Position numbers and translations under genes: made by a program. The notes below the pieces were generated by a model that was not told the origin of the DNA, did no database searches, and saw only the letters and a list, made by a program, of their open reading frames with translations. Shown here in pieces: positions 61,525 through 64,000 of a stretch of 64,000 bases of DNA (positions are counted from its first letter, which is position 1; the number at the start of each line of letters is the position of its first letter). Location of the stretch: positions 1 to 64,000 of the IMG/VR virus record IMGVR_UViG_3300035681_000018, one strand, 5' to 3'. The stretch comes from a virus.

Positions 61525-62691
61525 TCAACGTTTGGTGTATTGGTTTAAAAGGTTTTGGAACTCTTTTGGACTCATGTTTTTAAAACGAGGATCAGCAAAG
61601 TTCAGAGGCGGGTCACCTTCTCCACCAATAAAACCAGGGCCTGCGGGATTCAACATGGCGTCTGCCATTGGTACGGCGGGTGTGGGGCCTTGAGTAGCTT
61701 GGTTCCAAGTGAATTCAGCTCGCTTTTCCAGGGATGGAAGTTCTTGGATACCAATACCGCGTTGAATGGCATCGTAGCCAACAGCACCTGGTTTTACTTG
61801 GGAAGCAAGGCCACCAGGGGCGCCATACTTTGCTGCCCAGATTGCCATGCCTTGGTCACGTACCTTAGCACGCTCATCAGCAATCGCTTGCTTTTGCATG
61901 TCAGGGTTAGCTTTCACCATCGCCTCAACCCTGGCACGCTCCCGTTCGTACTCACGGTTTTGTGCAGCGTACGGATCAATAGGTGCGAAAGAACCTGCAC
62001 CGGAAAAGCCACCCCCTCCACCTTGTGCTGCTCCTGGAGAACGTGGTGCAGTGTCTTGAATAAAACGACCTTGCGTTCCAGGGGCGTTAAGAGAGTTTAA
62101 AGTGGCGCTACTTCCAGTTCCATTCAATAATTGCCAACCGTAATCATCGCCACCCCAATAGACAGGTTTACCGTTTAATACGGCTTGCGTGCCGACAGGC
62201 CTTGATCCACTGGTCTTACTAGAAGGTCTTGTATTAGGAATAAAAGGAGCAGCTAAAAACCCTAAAGGAGTTGCCATTTCTAATGCGCCACCCCACCCTT
62301 TGTTTTCTTGCTCTTTCCCAAACTGTTGGATAGCTTGCGGTGTAATTTGCCCAAAAAATCTATCAACTGCGGGGCCAACTCTGTTTAATGCGCCTTCGAT
62401 TTGATCAGTAGCGGCAATTCCAACTCCCAAAGCACCGCCACCAACAACTGCAGTGCCCCCTACAGCATAAGGAGAAACCCCTTTTGTTGCTACTCTTGCC
62501 GGAGGTGAGGGTAGTCCAGGGGCTTGTACGGGTCTACCCGGAAAACTCCGAAGAGGTTGAGTCGGAGTAAATCTAGTTGGAAGATCACGAGGTCCCAACT
62601 TTCCTACAGACCTATTAAGAACAGGTGCGATTAAATCACCGCCCTTTTTCTTCATTGCTTGTTGCAATAACTGCTGTATAAAATTGGGCAT
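61525..62691 (-). CDS. Probable virion protein, 388 aa
   Basis: MPNFIQQLLQQAMKKKGGDL, then Pro/Gly/Ala-rich regions with a hydrophobic segment GGTAVVGGGALGVGIAATDQ (about 77-96). Charged helical middle (YERERARVEAMVKANPDMQK). Resembles the protein at 29958 in style; both may be internal or tail-associated. The ATG at 62691 follows the upstream stop. Confidence 0.55.
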   Translation of the reverse strand: MPNFIQQLLQQAMKKKGGDLIAPVLNRSVGKLGPRDLPTRFTPTQPLRSFPGRPVQAPGLPSPPARVATKGVSPYAVGGTAVVGGGALGVGIAATDQIEGALNRVGPAVDRFFGQITPQAIQQFGKEQENKGWGGALEMATPLGFLAAPFIPNTRPSSKTSGSRPVGTQAVLNGKPVYWGGDDYGWQLLNGTGSSATLNSLNAPGTQGRFIQDTAPRSPGAAQGGGGGFSGAGSFAPIDPYAAQNREYERERARVEAMVKANPDMQKQAIADERAKVRDQGMAIWAAKYGAPGGLASQVKPGAVGYDAIQRGIGIQELPSLEKRAEFTWNQATQGPTPAVPMADAMLNPAGPGFIGGEGDPPLNFADPRFKNMSPKEFQNLLNQYTKR

Positions 62692-62693
62692 AC

Positions 62694-63188
62694 TTACCTC
62701 CAAACCTCATGTAAATAAATGCGTGAACCAACAGCAGTGTCGGCAGGACCAGGTAATGCCTGGATGAATTCAGCACCAGAACGTTCGTAACGATAACGAG
62801 CCTGGAACGGATCTTTGTAGTTTGGAACGTAAAGAATCTGCGCAAGTCGATTGGTTTCGTAGAGATAAATCTCGTCCCAAACCTTCAAAGATTCCCTGGC
62901 ATTGCTGGAGCGAATCGTACGATCCACATCACCAACGATGTTTTCAATACGAGTAGAAGGCGAAGTAGCAACTTCGGTTTTCTTCTCGGCAGTATCGCAA
63001 CGACCAAGTTGAATAATAACTTTGTCGTAGAAGTATGAATCTGGGATAGTATTCATAGCTTCTTCAAGTCGGCTGTAGTCTCCTGCAGGCACAGTAACTG
63101 TAAAGTATCCTAAATGATACCTCACCCTACTCTTATCAAAATCAGATAAATGCACAGCCGTCGTTCCTGTATACTTATTGTAAAACAA
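62694..63188 (-). CDS. Probable virion protein, 164 aa
   Basis: MFYNKYTGTTAVHLSDFDKS then FTVTVPAGDYSRLEEAMNTI; compact alpha/beta with VWDEIYLYETNRLAQILYVP. Possibly a tail-completion or head-tail joining protein by size and position. No named family. Confidence 0.55.
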   Translation of the reverse strand: MFYNKYTGTTAVHLSDFDKSRVRYHLGYFTVTVPAGDYSRLEEAMNTIPDSYFYDKVIIQLGRCDTAEKKTEVATSPSTRIENIVGDVDRTIRSSNARESLKVWDEIYLYETNRLAQILYVPNYKDPFQARYRYERSGAEFIQALPGPADTAVGSRIYLHEVWR

Positions 63189-63196
63189 AAAACCCA

Positions 63197-63691
63197 GTGG
63201 AAACCCGTCAACTCAACCCGCTAACCGGAAAGCCTTTTAAGTTTGGAGACGTGCGTGAAGACGGGTTTATTTTCCGACAGTGGGGTAAACTTCGAGCAGA
63301 CGGCTACAGACAACCCCTTTGGATGTCGCCCGAAGCATTTGCACGTAATCGAAAACAATGCAAAGAACAACAAAGGATAAAAACAAAAGAACTAAGAAAG
63401 TGGTTAAACACAGTAAAATTATTCTATGGATGTGCTGTATGTGGTTACAATAAAATTGCGGAAGGTTTAGATTTTGACCACCTTGAAAATAAAAAATTTA
63501 ATATAGGCGGAGAAGTAAAAACTAGCAAAGAACGCTTACTTAAAGAAATACAAAAATGCCAAATACTTTGCGGCACATGCCATAATATTAAAACGCGCGC
63601 ACCAATTAGTTATTGCACGCTTCGCAAAAAAGATAATGAAGAAAAACCAATTGATATATTTTTGTTTTTAGAACACGAGAAACGCATATGA
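63197..63691 (+). CDS. HNH endonuclease, 164 aa
   Basis: Plus strand within minus-strand genes. CAVCGYNKIAEGLDFDHLEN (about 80-99), then LKEIQKCQILCGTCHNIKTR (about 118-137): both Cys pairs and the catalytic FDH. GTG start at 63197. A-rich. Its stop abuts the stop of the gene on the other strand. Confidence 0.8.
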   Translation: METRQLNPLTGKPFKFGDVREDGFIFRQWGKLRADGYRQPLWMSPEAFARNRKQCKEQQRIKTKELRKWLNTVKLFYGCAVCGYNKIAEGLDFDHLENKKFNIGGEVKTSKERLLKEIQKCQILCGTCHNIKTRAPISYCTLRKKDNEEKPIDIFLFLEHEKRI

Positions 63692-64000
63692 TTACACATT
63701 CATTGGGTTTTGTAGAACTCCTAGGCCTCCCATTGCTTGCATCATTTGTTCCATCGTTGCACGATGATCTGTGCGTTGTGGGGGATTAAGTAATTGTTGC
63801 ATCATTGTTGTTTGCATTTGATCTTGCATATAACGTTTCAAAAAATCTTGTCGTGTTTCTGCAGTATTTGCATCAGTAGTAGCGCCTGGACTAACAACTT
63901 GACCAGTGGGAATTAAGACTTCAGTTTCTGTTTCAGGGCGATCAACGTTACCATGGCCAACGCGGAATACAACCTTACCACTAGGATCTAAAGCCTCAGA
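63692..64000 (-). CDS. C-terminal part of a virion-like gene (cut by window edge)
   Basis: The readable end (102 codons) includes VVFRVGHGNVDRPETETEVL then LIPTGQVVSPGA and a Met/Gln-rich helical tail (YMQDQMQTTMMQQLLNPPQR). The 5' part lies beyond 64000. Composition fits a structural or internal virion protein. Stop TAA at 63692-63694. Confidence 0.55.
   Translation of the reverse strand, partial: SEALDPSGKVVFRVGHGNVDRPETETEVLIPTGQVVSPGATTDANTAETRQDFLKRYMQDQMQTTMMQQLLNPPQRTDHRATMEQMMQAMGGLGVLQNPMNV

Overview
The window looks like about 64 kb of a lytic cyanophage genome, probably infecting phycobilisome-containing Synechococcus-like cyanobacteria. Reasons: dense, short, overlapping genes of phage type; a T7-like family A DNA polymerase, a primase/SF3 helicase, ThyX, dCTP deaminase and SpeD; a large repetitive tail fibre and two lysins; an NblA-like phycobilisome-degradation protein; and small families I know from cyanobacteria and cyanophages (DUF4278-, DUF5895-, DUF3310-like). 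No terminase, portal or major capsid gene is recognisable, and a gene is cut at the right edge, so the genome continues outside. The layout recalls odd short-tailed freshwater cyanophages, but I cannot assign a genus from sequence alone.

Layout. 1-8.3 kb: about 25 tiny plus-strand early genes separated by repeated structured RNA elements. 8.4-25.7 kb: plus-strand middle genes (PcfJ-like, ThyX, GP88-like, DNA polymerase, SSB, DUF5895, Gp157-like, SWIM-finger protein). 25.7-27.6 kb: a probable structural protein and a Dps-like protein. 27.6-33.5 kb: minus strand, with tRNA-Pro, HNH endonucleases, small basic proteins and a methyltransferase. 33.5-42.2 kb: plus strand, with PD-(D/E)XK exonuclease, primase-helicase, SpeD, glycosyltransferase and HNH genes. 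42.2-64 kb: mostly minus-strand late genes (endolysins, tail fibre, structural proteins), interrupted by a plus-strand block at 48.8-52.9 kb (HTH regulator, Dam-like protein, dCTP deaminase, DUF3310).

How it works together. Polymerase, primase-helicase, two OB-fold proteins and a RecB-like exonuclease form the replication and recombination set. ThyX, dCTP deaminase and DUF3310 serve nucleotide metabolism. The NblA-like protein and SpeD are host-takeover genes. The late block builds the tail and lyses the cell.

Most unusual content. (i) At 30.9-31.9 kb an HNH gene sits between a broken and a replacement copy of the first half of a small basic gene. The replacement is joined to the second half across a stop codon and a 27-nt gap flanked by identical TCG codons with a perfect hairpin, which resembles programmed ribosome bypassing. 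(ii) A second HNH gene at 52.4 kb shows the mirror-image arrangement at the 3' end of a DUF3310 gene. (iii) Four families of covarying RNA structures punctuate the early and middle genes: tRNA-like acceptor/T-arm elements, a P1-CAU-P2-UGUAAGU element, an H-type pseudoknot and a double hairpin. (iv) Two related palindromic regions of about 200 bp lie at 6.0 and 39.7 kb, the second with cyanobacterial-type DnaA boxes, and are candidate replication origins.
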